A DNA stretch of 64,000 bases, taken from positions 1 to 64,000 of the forward strand of contig JAQGDQ010000589.1 in the NCBI GenBank assembly GCA_030141605.1, in the 5' to 3' direction. Of the stretch, positions 1 through 11,875 are shown piece after piece. The position numbers were made by a program, and so were the translations under genes. Below the pieces are notes generated by a model. That model did not search any database. It was not told where the DNA came from and saw only the letters and a list, made by a program, of their open reading frames with translations. Position 1 is the stretch's first letter; each line of letters starts with the position of its first letter. The DNA comes from Tubiluchus corallicola. Lineage: Eukaryota > Priapulida > Priapulimorpha > Priapulimorphida > Tubiluchidae.

Positions 1-283
1 CTGCAACACCAACTTCATATTTAAATATCAAACCCTGGGTTTGTAGTCCAGTAAATACTTTTAGATCAGGCATGAACCTGTTTTTAGCGCTCTTTTTCCA
101 AAAAAGTAAGAAAGAAATCCATAAAAATTTGTGCTGTATTTTGTGCGCCCTTGTCTTGTCTTCACCTTTATCAGTAAACATCACTAAGGGCTGAGCTAAT
201 GTGAACTGAGAATTGTCAATATGCAAATATATGAATTGTAAATTTTTGATTTCTTTAATAAAAGATATTATACTAAATGGTTT
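1..283 (-). other. open reading frame running off the window edge, unassigned
   Basis: On the minus strand a frame stays open for 94 codons from just after a TAA at 284-286 to the first base of the window. It contains MPDLKVFTGLQTQGLIFKYE near its end and has a mixed, protein-like composition, so it could be part of an exon that continues outside the window. I do not recognise the family. It is not obviously the next exon of the GT31 gene at 319-874: the gap would be only about 30 bases and the frames do not join. It could also be chance in AT-rich DNA. Confidence 0.25.
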
Positions 284-318
284 TTATGCTAATAAGACTT
301 AAAAATCAATGTGCTTAC

Positions 319-874
319 GATGTGTTCTGCAGTGTCTCCACCCCCAGTTAATCTTCTTATGCCTAATTTGTCCAAGTTCAACCTTCAGTTTATTTAAGCA
401 CAGAAAGGTGTCATCATCAATCCTCAAAAAATATTTGAAATTGTATCTTTCCCAGGTCCAATTCATCATCCAAGCTAATCGTCTGCCAAAATTCATAGCT
501 CCAGGTGTTTCTGCCAGCACAGTGTCATCATGTAATTTAGCTTCGTTAATTAATTGTGCAAAGCTTGCTTCATCAAGCATGTCCCCAAACATGTCCAGAC
601 CGTCAGTAAAAAAGAGGCAAATAACGTCATCAAGAGCATGGCACCATTGCATCCAGGTAGAGCGGATCATATCACGTCTGTTTCTGCGTATTGGAGCACT
701 CATAATACCTATAAATAATAGCAAATTTTTCTTGTTGTTGTTGTTGTTGTAGTTGTTTACATTCTTAAGCACTGCGGTGTTAAAACGATGTCTACCAAAA
801 CCAATTAATGTGAAATTTACCGTGACAACAGTCAGAAAACACACGAGAAGAAACGACAGCACTAAACGAGCCAT
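319..874 (-). CDS. GT31 beta-1,3-glycosyltransferase-like protein, first exon (partial)
   Basis: Type II Golgi galactosyltransferase-like protein (PF01762/GT31), which would transfer a sugar in beta-1,3 linkage from a nucleotide sugar. The ATG at 872-874 opens a hydrophobic anchor at residues 4-24. A stem follows with an Asn run (residues 40-47) encoded by a trinucleotide repeat. The catalytic start is seen as FIGIMSAPIRRNRRDMIRSTW (residues 54-74), matching the family's R-x-x-IR-x-TW block, and the metal-binding motif is RIDDDTF (151-157). The frame continues through NWGW and stops 12 codons later at 299-301. A strong donor (GTAAGC, 318-313) lies before that stop, so I end the exon at 319. 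The missing C-terminal half should lie beyond the window or in an exon I did not identify. Family is clear; the exact acceptor and sugar are unknown. Confidence 0.7.
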
Positions 875-3800
875 TGTTTAATAATGTCCACTATACATGA
901 AGATGGGAATTTACATTAAACTTTATTTTATTTTACTTTATTTAACAATGTAAACTAAGCTGACTAACTCGCGTGAGATATTTTATAGTGAAACACACGT
1001 AAGAGCTACGCGGATGAAATGTTTTTGCATTTTCGTGACGTGACATGTTAGCTAGATGTATTCATTGCAAAGCAAAATGTTGCCATGCGTTTACTCTTGC
1101 GGGCTTTCTCGCCAAGTAACTCGCAAGCATGTTCATACTACAGAGCAAAATTTGCTGTGAGTTACAGATACTCAGCAAAACTATTCTCCTACTACATAAT
1201 TTAACATTTTTTACGCAAGAAATTTCTAATTGTTGTAATTAGTTCTAAAAAGATACTATTTGTAATAACTATTATCTTGATCAGTTGGCATATCAGCAGT
1301 AATAATAATGATTACTCTTGCCAGTTTTTCTTGACATTAACTGGCTTGTAATTTATTGCTACCTGACAGAACTCATTTAGTTTGGCAACTAGTACGTAGC
1401 TGAAACAGCCAATATTTCGTCTTATAAATGTGCGCTTGCGAACCAAAATCGTCCGTACTGTAACAATTGACCAAAGTGCATCAAAAATCTGGTTGAATAT
1501 ATTTTTTTGGTAAAATTATAAGCTAAGTACACAGAACTTTAGTATTCCAATGATAAAGAAGCTAGTACTATTTTTTATAAGTGCTAAGAAAATAATGTTT
1601 ATAACACTTTCCTCGCCTCTCTGCCTGAAAATTCGTATTGAAATCTCGTAAAACTCGCATTTTCAGACTGCCTTCCCCAGAAACTTTGGTTGTCTGAGGA
1701 GAGCTTAACTGATGCACTGTTTCTTGTATGCTTGTTAAGATACTTGTCAAGTGGTGCCATTACATAGGAAAATTACCTGAAGTGCAAGGAGACCTAATGC
1801 CTGCGCCAAGCACATAAGTTTGTTCAGTATAAATTTTAATACCTAAGTTTTAATTGCTTAAAAGGTCCACTGACACACTTGCTGTCAAAATTCACTATTG
1901 ACTAGCCCGATACAAAAAATTGCGCGTTTCGCTTTAATTAGCATTGAAACACTTCAAATTTAGCGCCGCGCAGATATCTTGCGAAAAACAAAATGTCGGG
2001 GAAAAAGCGGAAGTGACATTCCGTAAGGAACGACACTGCGCATGTGTGACTCTCGCCGTATTTACATATGGGTAAAATCAAGCGTAACGCTAGTAATGAA
2101 GAGACGTTTTCGCATTTTGGCATTTTAGTGTTAAGCTCAAATCATAGGTTTGTCCACACTTACTTTTGCCCACACTTTCTGAATGCACTATATTTTATAG
2201 ATGAAAAAAATATTAATATCGAAGTACAAAGTGTAAAAGTTTTAGCGTGACATCGCTGGTATTTCGCACCGGGCTGCTTTCTTCTTCATTTCTGAGCACT
2301 TCTGTTTTGTTAATGTCTCACTGCCAAGTTATCTTTAGCCCCATGTCCCGTTCAGACAATGCTTCTGACAAACAGTGATCGTTTTAACATTTTGTAGCAT
2401 ATGAAATTGTAAAAATGACAGCAGATACTTAGGTACGACCGAAGACGAAAGAACTAGACAATAAGGCAGTAATGACAGATGATTTTGTTTCCTGGGCTTT
2501 ACCGACGTTTTGAGCCTGTGTATACTGTGTGATTTAATGCGAGGTTCAAAAGTAAACTTGTGAAAACTTTTGTGGCATTTTTTCGAATGTGCAAATGAGG
2601 TTTCAGAAAAAAAGCTTTAAAAAAGAAAGTAAAAAAGTAAAAAAACTCATAGTCTACAGTTTGACCGACGTGCATATACGTTTTATGCAGTTGAGCACCT
2701 TTATTCTTCGTGTAACTGCCGAAGCTTTAGTTTTCGCCATACCTAACAGGGCAGATGGGCGATTCTGTATGTGGCAAAAGAAAAGGATGTTCTATCATCA
2801 TTGTGGTCGCGTTTCGTATCATTTTACGTTGAAGTAACGTGTAAAAAATCAGGAGATATTTCAAAATGTGAAGAAAGGGAGGTAGTCATTAAAAGCGGGA
2901 GTTTCCATCAAATTGGTGGAGTTGAAGTGTCTTACTACTACCCTAGACTAAATATAGTTTTTATGAAATTTATTTGCAAAAGTTAATTATTATCTTACTA
3001 CTGTGCATCTAGCAAAAATAGTGGCTTGCATATTTATCTAATTCGCGGGAGTACTCGATACACCAATTGTTCATACAGCCTACGCACAGTTTAAATAATG
3101 GTACAGTAACATCATAGTGCCCCGTATAGTGTGTTTGTTACTATAAATTTGCTGTTCCTTACAGGTTTATAAAATAAAAACTGATTCTTATAAGCTTATT
3201 TGCTATAAATAGATGAATACTTTAGTAAGAAACGTTTTTATTAATAGATAAATCATTACTCAACAATATCCGTTCTGTTCAATGTTCACAGGGGGCTTGA
3301 GGGGGCCGCTGGTTGTCACGGTACTGCGGATGTTAATTACCTGACGTGACGTCACACCACTGAGTGCCATGGGGGGGGGGGCGAAAATATTTGTGACAGT
3401 GCCAACGTGGCCTAACTAAAGTTACCATGTCACAGAAAAGCATGCATCAAAACTGTTTTAAAAATTAGGAAATACGTAATTCCGTCTACGCTATAAAGAA
3501 AATAATATAAAAAATGGAGTCATAGGACATTTAATTATTTAAATATTTACAACTTTTATCATTTTGATGTCGCAGAGCGCTGGTGTTTGTCACATAACTG
3601 TCATGTAAAAATTTAGTGTACAAGACAATGCGTATTTAACTGTTCATCCTTGGAGGAGCATCAGCAGTTGTAAATTTGGGCTTTGTGTCTTTAAACTTCG
3701 TTGTTTACTGCAATGATTTTTTAAAACCGAAATATGCTGAATTAGTAATTTGTTGAAATGGCATAGAGGAAATGTTAAGGTCGGGCTACAGAATAAGATG

Positions 3801-4620
3801 CAATGTTGTAGGTGAGGTTGATGTGAATGTTGTTGTATTATTCTCAAAACTAACGGTTTTATTTTGTTTTCAAGTTTTTCATGTTTATCTAATGATAAGG
3901 GACACGTCTAAACTTGAGACACATTTTGTAGCATGGGGCCTAAAATTTCCTAGAGCGATCTCCTTCAAATTTTATTATGTTTATCCTTGTCTTCATGCTT
4001 TATTTTACACCATTAATTTTATTGAAAACAAAGTTTTGTGAAAACTTAGATTACAAAAAAACGGATTTCAATAATTTTTAGTAATAGATATTTGCTTCTC
4101 TTATTAGTTATTAACTTGTAAGTATCAAGTAACTGCTTTTTATATTTCCTTTTTAATTGTTTAAAGAGTCAGAATTAAAGGTTAAATTTAAAGAATTCCA
4201 CACATTTGAGCCTTTGAACTTTGACCTGTAGCAGATCGTGTATCATGATGATGCACATCTGAGGTATATTTATAATAAGAGGTGAAAATTTCAGATAAAA
4301 GTTTGTATTTGAATTTGCAAACAAAGTTAGCCAATACTAAACTGAATATATCACAATGTTTAAGCATATGTAAATTTTGCTATGCAGATGTAGCATGTCC
4401 TCAGAATGGGGAAAAATAAATAAGTTATTAATTTATTATTTTATTTTGAACAGTCATTACGGGTTTACGGGTTTACTTATAAATTTGTTATTCCCCAAGC
4501 CACACACTGTACTGCAAAAGCAGATAATAAGCGAGTCTGCACGTGTGTCTCATCAACGTAATGGCGAACTTTAGGTGTAATTTCGGTAATTTCATTACTT
4601 TTAAGGGTAATGTAACCAGG
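875..4620. other. no gene recognised
   Basis: AT-rich sequence upstream of the GT31 gene. Only short open frames (under 90 codons) with no recognisable domain were seen on either strand. There is an 11-base G run near 3371-3381. The first few hundred bases presumably hold the GT31 promoter, but I see no convincing core element. Confidence 0.5.
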
Positions 4621-4713
4621 GTAAGGTATCCAGGAAAGTTTGTTGTCAGTGAGTTTTCCTCAATACTTAATTTGGGAAAACTCACTGACATCAAACTTTC
4701 CTGGAAGCCTTAC
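4621..4713. repeat. long near-perfect inverted repeat (hairpin)
   Basis: The arms 4630-4659 and 4675-4704 are reverse complements with one mismatch over 30 bases, separated by 15 bases. The pairing extends outward to 4621 and 4713 with two further mismatches. It may be a foldback/MITE remnant or a transcribed hairpin. It is followed by an (AAT)n tract at about 4787-4809. Confidence 0.75.
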
Positions 4714-5887
4714 GCTGTTGTCAATATAATGAGTTCCCATTTTAACTTTAAAATTTTGTACATTAGGTTTGCAATGTTCTGTTGTAATAATAATAATAAT
4801 AATAATAGTAATATACTTTGTTTCACTGTAACTAATAGATAATAAATTGGCCATCATACATGTATAAATTTTTTGTATTTCTATATTGACAATATGTTCA
4901 AGAGTTTTAATGTTTTTATGGGCTATAAATACAGTTGTGGCCAAAATTTAAGCCCACCTGTAATTACGACGTGAATTTTGAGCTTTTTTAGTTACAGAAC
5001 TTGGTTTTGTATTACCACTTGGTCATTCTATCCAGTTAGTAACACTATAAAGCAGAGGTTGTCTTTATTGTAATATAAAAACCACTTGGTCGGCTAAGGG
5101 TTGATCAGTAGTTTTCTGTGCAAAATCTATAAATAAAAGTGTCGCATTCTGAATCGTTGAGTTCAGTGGTTGCTAGAGACAACTTAGTAGAGACTGCCAT
5201 ACAGCACAAGCCCTCCCTCGTCCTCGCAGGACTTGTCGCCCATTTGTTTCAGGTGTGAATGTGAGGGCGTGGAAACCCCATAAGTGTTTATTGCTCTTCA
5301 TGTTTTGTGTTCACCAGATGCCTATGTAGTTTAACTATGAAGTTTCGTTTGGATACAAAATGTTAAGAGTTGATGATATCAAAGTTCACCCTTTTGTAAC
5401 GATTAGTAGGTTAGTCAAGCATTTTAGTTGGCCCAATTTCCCGCTTTTATAAAGCTGGCTTAATGTCTGCCGGCCGTTTGGTCTGCTTTCAGAATGTGGA
5501 GTTCGGAGACCCATCGCCAACCGACAGTTCTGGCTCAAACAGTCCCGAGGTTATTGCAACTACCCTTGCGATACGTGAAGCGTGACTTCACATAGACTCG
5601 TGAGTATTTCGTTCCGAGCAAACTATCATTTTTTAATAGTTTATTAAAAAGCTTTGTGAATCGTAAATAGTGTGACAATCGTAAAGTGGTGAACAATCCA
5701 TTGGTGATATTTTCAACTGCAAAGAACCTGAAGACAGACAGAAATCTTGATGTAAAGAAATAACTCTTTGTATAAAAAATATTATTGCAACTATAGCCAC
5801 TTGTGCGTGCACAGGTTGGACTAGGTAATTAAGCCAGTCAACAACTTTGAATAGGCCAACTATCAGGCCTATTTGAAGCTCAGAAGC
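4714..5887. other. intergenic; possible 5' leader of the LINE
   Basis: No gene is recognised. The stretch holds an (AAT)n microsatellite. From roughly 5.2 kb it becomes less AT-rich and runs directly into the LINE reading frames, so part of it may be the element's 5' untranslated region. The boundary cannot be placed without another copy. Confidence 0.3.
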
Positions 5888-7350
5888 ATGGCTCAATCAG
5901 ACCAGCTTGCATCTCAAACACAACACAAATCCAAAGAATGCCGAAATATGTAGCTCTACCCAGAGACCAGTGCAACCTACAAAGATTAGTGCCATTGTAT
6001 GTGCTAAATGTGCTGCTACCCACAGTTGTGATGAAAACCTTAGTCAGCAATGCATGAATCCGAAGAAAACAGCTTGCGATATTTGCAGAAAAACTGCATC
6101 GCCTATTTGGCCTACAAAAATTACTGCTGTCATCTGTAACCGCTGCTACACAAAACAGTCCGAAGCCTCTCAACGCTATAATAGCCAGCAAACAAATGAG
6201 CGTGGCGCCACCCTCGGTGGCAGGTATTCTGCTATAAACGACGCTGACGGTGATTCTGACGTAGATAGTTATGATGGTGTTGATACCGATAATAATGACA
6301 ACATACGGGATGATAATGCCAGCAGTACTAGCGAAGCAGGTGACGCTGAACATAGCTCAGTCGCAGAAATGAAAGCATTAGCTGTAAATTTAATCAAGTC
6401 AAAAGATGTTGAAAAACTAAGGATAGTCTTAAATGTCATGAGAGGACATGACAATTCACAACAAACATTAGAAAAACTGGAAACAGTTAACAACTTGGTT
6501 GTAAACCTAGACAAAAAGATCTCACAAATAATATCAGGCCAAACAGGCAAATCATTATATAGCAATGCAGTCAGAAAGAACCTGTCAACGTCATTCTCTG
6601 AAACAGCCAAGACAAGTAACACTTTAAGTATCTCCTCATCCATATATGACCCTGATAAAACTGTCATTGTAGAAAATGTGAGCGAAAAACATCTCGTTAG
6701 TTCCAGTTCCAGCATTCACATTAAGAAGAATTTGTGTGCACATTTTCCGAGAACGAAATTTGATATTGCCTTCAGAACATCCAGAGGAAAAATTCAATAA
6801 CAAGTCCCAGATAAAACAACAGTAAATGATATGATAAAAAACTGGAAGCCGGAATTTTTGGGAGGTGGTAATCGCGTAAGAAAGCCAGTATCCCCGCGTA
6901 GAGGGATCTTACGTGACTGTGATACAGGCTTGAGCGACTCAGAAATACGCGCTGATATTGAAAGATACTATGACAACATCCAGATTGAACGATTCAAAAG
7001 AAAAGATGGGAAAAACTTGCCATTAGTGAAAGTTACGTTCCAGTCAGGAGACGATCTCACAAAAGCAGTTCAGGAAAGCATACCACTCAGTCAAATGATG
7101 TGCTCGGTAGAAGAGTTTGTTCCTAAGAGAAGACCACTCAGATGTTTTAAGTATCAGGGGTACAAACACATTGCAAAATGGTGTACTACAGGCCCCAAAT
7201 GTGAAAAATGCTCAGGAAAGCATGAGTCAAACAAGTGTATTTCAGAACAGTTAAAGTGTGCAAACTGTGGCGAATCGCACGCGGCATGGGACAGAAGTTG
7301 TGCACTTTACGTAAATGAAGCCAAACGACTAATGACAAATTTGCAAGACG
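5888..7350 (+). pseudogene. LINE ORF1 (gag-like nucleic-acid-binding protein), broken
   Basis: An ATG at 5888 opens a frame that stops after 21 codons. The main frame (from about 5907) carries paired Cys motifs of the form C-x2-C repeated three times within 85 residues, suggesting a zinc-binding N-terminal domain, followed by an acidic stretch rich in Asp. After a stop at about 6798 the frame changes, and 6831 onward carries three knuckle-like units. The first has lost a cysteine (CFKY instead of C-x2-C). The second is C-x2-C-x3-H-x4-C and the third C-x2-C-x4-H-x5-C. The protein would coat the element's RNA. In this copy the knuckle frame runs without a stop into the endonuclease. Confidence 0.7.
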
Positions 7351-8137
7351 TCAAAGTAAAAGACTCGATTACTATTTGTCAAATCAATATAAACAATATG
7401 TCAGATAGATCGAGGTTAGCTTTAGACAATTACGCAAACAGTATGTCTTTTGATGTGGTGGCAGTACAGGAAACGAAAATCACTAAAAATTTACAGCCAA
7501 AATTAACAAATTACAAAGGTTATTTCAAAGAAGGCGTGAGCAATTACTCTGGTGGAGCAGCCTTGTATATAAAAGAAAATATTGCCAGTAACATGTTGTA
7601 CTTATCAGATGCAAGCGATTCAGATTTGGATGTTGTATGGGTTATCTTAAACACGCTACATACTAAAATGTTAATAGGATCTGTATATATAAAACCAAAT
7701 TCACCTGAACAAATGAGAAAATGGTTATTAATGTACAAAAAGCAGCTTCTTTCGGCAGTAAACACGGTATATACAGTATTGCGGCTATAGGCGATCTAAA
7801 CGCCCATAATATTCTCTGGGATAGGATTGACAATGAACATGGCATACAACTTCACAACTTCTTAAATCTGGCCAATGGTGTCCACGTCATTATTACGCCA
7901 AACGAACCCACATTCAGTTCTGCAACAGGTTCTAGTACAATTGATGTTATATTAGCTACCCAAACCTTTTCTGCCCAACTTTGTCAGCAATATGTAGAGA
8001 AAGATACGGAGCTCTTTTCGGGAGCACCCCAAATGGGCCACTTTGTTGTCATAAGTAAAATTAAATGTAAACTATCGGAAAGTGTTAAAGTAGTTCGTTG
8101 TGTGTACGATTTTAAGAATAGTGATTGGTACAGATAG
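7351..8137 (+). pseudogene. LINE endonuclease domain (EEP family), frameshifted
   Basis: This domain would nick target DNA for target-primed reverse transcription. Visible motifs are ICQININ at the start, VVAVQETK (catalytic Glu), GGAALYIK, and GSVYIKPNSPEQM. After a frame change at about 7.75 kb come GDLNAHN (the Asp/Asn pair) and SSTIDVILAT near the C-terminus, the usual S-x-IDxxL signature. The domain is therefore complete in content but split over two frames, with a premature stop at about 7788. A second break at about 8135 separates it from the reverse transcriptase frame. Confidence 0.8.
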
Positions 8138-8275
8138 TCAGGTGTTCTGGAATGTAAAGTAAGAGAACAATTTCATGAACTAAATCAACTTATTCAGGCC
8201 AAAGATGTTCAGAGTGCTTGGGTACAGCTCCGAAAGGTCATAGAAAATACAAACGAAGCAGCACTAAATAAGAAA

Positions 8276-10231
8276 ATGATAACAAAATTCAGCAAACCTT
8301 TCTGGTCTAGTCAGTTAACGAAATTAAGTAATAAAGTGAGGCTTTGCAGGAAAAATTACCGGCAGCTGTCCAATTACGAAAACAAGCAATCTTATGTGGA
8401 AGCCAAGTTAGAGTTTAGTGACGCGCTGCATTTCGAAATGAATAAGTGGATTGACAAAAACACCGAAAATTTAAATGTAGCACAAGGCAAGGAGTTCTGG
8501 AAAACATATAAACGCGTTTTTGAAACTAAATCCAGTAACGAAAGAGAAAGCCTAAAAGTGCAGGGTAAAGATTACGTAAGTGATGATGACAAAAGTAAAC
8601 TCATGTACAAAACATTTTTTAGTGGAGAACATATAAATCCCAATTCATTTGATAATGCATGGTTTGAAGAAATCGAAGAAATTGTTGACCAGCAAATTGA
8701 TCAACAAATAATTGTGGAGCATACATGGCTAAATGATAAGTTTAACATGAGGGAACTAAATAATGCGATAAAAAGTGTTAAAACAAATAACAAGAGCATA
8801 GACATCCACGGGTTTCATCCGCTAATGATAAAAAACATGGGATTTTGGGCTAAAGCCACTTTTCTCAATATAGTCAATATTTGCTTAGACAGCAATATTT
8901 GGCCATGGAATGACTCAAAAGTTACATTTATTAAAAAGAATGGCAAGTCCGATTATAGTGACCCTAATAATTATAGACCTATCAGCATTACCTCCTACTA
9001 TGGAAAACTAGCAGAAAAGCTTCTTGAAAATCGTGTAAGACAATTTTGCAATGCATATGACATTATTGATGATGAGCAAGAAGGCTTCAGGCCCAGACAC
9101 AGTACAGTACGCTACTTGGTCAGGCTTATTTCTAACCTGACTAGAACAAATTTACTAAAAACAAGCTGCATTGCAATTCTTTGCGACTTTCAAAAAGCTT
9201 TCGACAGTGTTTGGATTAATGGGCTATTGTACAAGTTGTATCAATATGGTATTAAAGGAAACATGTTGTGTCTTATTAGTACATTTTTAAAAAATAGCAA
9301 TATTGTTTTATTTATTAATAGTCATACATCTCCAAAGTACAATTGTCAGTTGGGTCAGCCACAAGGTTCCGTTTTGTCACCATTACTGTTTTTGTTGTAT
9401 GTTATTGACATGTTTGAATCAATAGATGATGAAGTATGCTGTGAAAAATTTAAATATGCAGATGATGGTTCTTTGCTAATCACAGCTGACACGAACAATG
9501 AATGTTATATAAAAGCACAAAAATGTTGTGATAAACTGTACACTTGGATGAACATAAACTGTGCCAAAGACAAAACTAAAGCCGTTTTGTACAAGAACTC
9601 AAAAATTTTGAATTGGGAACCAGACCCACCAAACCTCAAATTTGGAAATAATCCTATTGATTATGTAAGAAAAAGCAAAGTGCTGGGTTTCACGGTGGAC
9701 AATCAATTAAATTTTAATTCTCACATGCTACATACCAGGAAAAAGGCGTGGGATACATGGCAACAGCTAAAGCAGTTTTGTTTCCGGCACAAAGGTTTGC
9801 ATATGAAGACAATTTTTGAGACTTTTTAATATCATGGTACTTCAAACGATTTTGTACGCCTCGATAGCTTGGTTGCAAAGAACATCACGGCTTTTAATGA
9901 TATACTATATGATGTGTTAAAAATGGCAACAGGAATAGGTTTTAATCCTCCAAGAATTGAAACTGAATTAATTACAGGACTACCATCAATGGATGTTATT
10001 TATTCTGTTTTATCTGTTAAGTCAGTATTGAAATTACTTACTTTACCTGCGGATGACTTAGTCAGAAAAGAACTAATTAAGGCGAATGAGAATTACATCA
10101 GTGCTGAATATTGGAACCATTTCCTAGCAGAACACCTAAATAAGAGTAGATTATTCTTATTCTCAAAAACTTTGCACGTACTTAGAATAATAAAATTGCA
10201 GGAAGTTATCAAAATTAAATGGATCCATTAA
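8276..10231 (+). pseudogene. LINE reverse transcriptase and C-terminal region
   Basis: The 517-residue frame 8276-9829 holds a full set of RT blocks: NYRPISITSYYGKLAEKLLE, QEGFRPRHST, the first catalytic Asp in CDFQKAFDSVW, GQPQGSVLSPLLFLLYV, and KYADDGSLL with the YADD codons at 9455-9466. The catalytic aspartates are all present. A stop at 9827-9829 and a frame change separate a further 120-residue C-terminal segment (9869-10231) that has no zinc-finger signature. The frame before 8276 is open but lies in a different phase from the endonuclease. Confidence 0.85.
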
Positions 10232-10789
10232 GAGAATGACAACGACAAACCAAAATTAGAAAAACATCTTAAAATGACTTAGCCAAAACTAATAAACTTA
10301 TAGTTATTTAAACATTAAAGACATAGGTGTTGTGTAATGTTCTAGGGAGGTGTAACAATGGGGAGCATTAAGAGATGAAGCAATGCATAAATTAAAACCG
10401 TGGTCAGTGAAACTATATTCCAAGAATTATAAGAACATGAAATAATGCATAGCTATAATATTGACCTTTGCCACTTTGAATTTCTCACAATCCACCAAAA
10501 CTGTCTGGAGTTATTGATGTTTTCATTCTGGGAACCGTCTTGGCTGCCATCTTGGATTTTATTTCAGATAATTTTTCATGTTTGGTACCATCCTGAAATT
10601 TATCAGTAAGCCCTATAGAGCACTTTTGCAACCTGAAATTGACATTCTTATTTTGGTGGCCATCTTAGATTTTGACCAAAATAGAGTGAACTATTGTGCT
10701 TCATTAAAGTTTCATGGCTTTTTATTTTTGCACAATTCATCTCTTAATAGCTGGACATGATGAAGTTAGCACAATTTACCTTGCAAAAC
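10232..10789. other. LINE tail and 3' flank of the next gene
   Basis: Contains the untranslated end of the LINE and the downstream flank of the minus-strand glycosyltransferase. Two loosely similar 'gccatctt-gatttt' blocks occur about 105 bases apart. No gene was recognised. Confidence 0.4.
10721..10726 (-). terminator. poly(A) signal candidate
   Basis: TTTATT on the plus strand reads AATAAA on the minus strand, 64 bases beyond the stop codon of the glycosyltransferase at 10790-11875. The position fits a short 3' untranslated region. Confidence 0.4.
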
Positions 10790-11875
10790 TTAGAGTCTGA
10801 AAATGTCTTTGTTGGGATAACCGTCCCAGTAAACTTTGACTGGATTAGTGGGAAACGTAGTAAATGTACTAGACCACTTTTTTACTAAGTGGTATGTGCA
10901 CATTCCTAAACCTTTAAAACTTTTGATAAAATGAATTCCTATATCTCTGTGATTGCACACGAATGTTAAGTTATTTGGTAAATTTGGGTAGAGCGTGTAC
11001 AGTTCATGTTTTCCTGTATAGTGAAGAAAATAAGCTTCGTTCATTTTGCCTTTAGGGTGAAAATGTTTCATCCAGCCATTTATAACCAAATCTTTGTCAC
11101 CAGGCACTAAAGGTAGAAATGTCTTATTTTGTTTGACTGTATGATACCATTGTCTAAACTCTGCCCAAATCCAAGGCATTGGTGCACAACCCCACGTGCT
11201 GAAAAGCCGATAGAGAAAAACACTGTCTGTACAAGTAGGACAAATAACATCCCTATCCACTCCTGGCTTGACAACAAGCCGACCTCGATGTAAACTTATG
11301 CTGGCCAGATCAACCAGATCCTTGTACATGTAAATTGCAGCCTTCAACCATTTATAATAGTGTATAGAGACTTCACAATCATCTTCTAAGATAAGACCAA
11401 ATTCTTTGCCAATTCTGTCTAAATCTGGCGTCCATGTATCATACCATTGTGTATAAGCACCAGCATGCTCACTTCTTACATGGACTGTCTTTCTTCCATG
11501 TGTCCATTTTGCTTGCTGTGCCACCTGCACAGTCTTTTCATCAGCAAAACCATCAACAGGACAGTCAATCCAGACTTCAAGAAAAACTGTATCATTCATG
11601 TAATGAGCAGATTCAAGGGACAAAAGCAATCTTTTGAGCGAATAGTTTCGATTTAAAGCTATAACTGTTATTGTTAAACGAAAGTCAAAATCTTTTAATG
11701 AAAAGGGATTGACTTCTACGTGTGTTGCTAAATTAGTAACTCCTTCGTTGTCATAAAATAAATTCGCAAAATTAACAAAAAAGTAAGCTGATTTCAATAT
11801 CAGTAGAAGTATTATAGCGCAATAGAGATAAAAGAGGCAAAAATGGGACTTCATAACAGTAAGTGAAATACGCAT
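10790..11875 (-). CDS. type II membrane glycosyltransferase, GT-A fold with EDD motif
   Basis: A 361-residue single-exon protein with an ATG at 11873-11875. A signal anchor spans about residues 11-36, followed by a lumenal catalytic domain. The domain opens with ITVIALNRNYSLKRLLLSLES (69-89), typical of GT2-like enzymes, and carries the metal/nucleotide-sugar site LILEDDCEVS (161-170). A second conserved part includes STWGCAPMPW (226-235) and NGWMKHF (266-272). There are potential N-glycosylation sites at NYS 77, NDT 94, NKT 250 and NLT 302. It shares its architecture and many blocks with the broken gene at 41043-42065 (EFGLILEDD, YY-WLKAA, TWG-AP-P). It is head to head with the gene at 12450. 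Proteins of this type occur in many invertebrates, but I know of no assigned substrate. The fold call is secure; the reaction is not. Confidence 0.8.
   Translation of the reverse strand: MRISLTVMKSHFCLFYLYCAIILLLILKSAYFFVNFANLFYDNEGVTNLATHVEVNPFSLKDFDFRLTITVIALNRNYSLKRLLLSLESAHYMNDTVFLEVWIDCPVDGFADEKTVQVAQQAKWTHGRKTVHVRSEHAGAYTQWYDTWTPDLDRIGKEFGLILEDDCEVSIHYYKWLKAAIYMYKDLVDLASISLHRGRLVVKPGVDRDVICPTCTDSVFLYRLFSTWGCAPMPWIWAEFRQWYHTVKQNKTFLPLVPGDKDLVINGWMKHFHPKGKMNEAYFLHYTGKHELYTLYPNLPNNLTFVCNHRDIGIHFIKSFKGLGMCTYHLVKKWSSTFTTFPTNPVKVYWDGYPNKDIFRL

Larger units (their letters stand above)
5888..10231 (+). mobile_element. non-LTR retrotransposon (jockey/I-like LINE), frame-disrupted
   Basis: A 4.3-kb run of plus-strand frames reads in order: Cys-rich ORF1, gag-like zinc knuckles, apurinic-type endonuclease, reverse transcriptase with an intact YADD box, and a C-terminal region. 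Frameshifts near 5.9, 6.8, 7.7, 8.1 and 9.83 kb break it into five pieces, so this copy is dead as read. The presence of a gag-like region with CCHC-type knuckles separates it from the CR1/L2-like LINEs elsewhere in the window. Target-site duplications and the exact ends were not found. Clade assignment is by general resemblance only. Confidence 0.85.

Noticed and set aside
309-752. 147-codon plus-strand frame at the left end
   Set aside because: It is the antisense shadow of the GT31 exon, which has clear family motifs.
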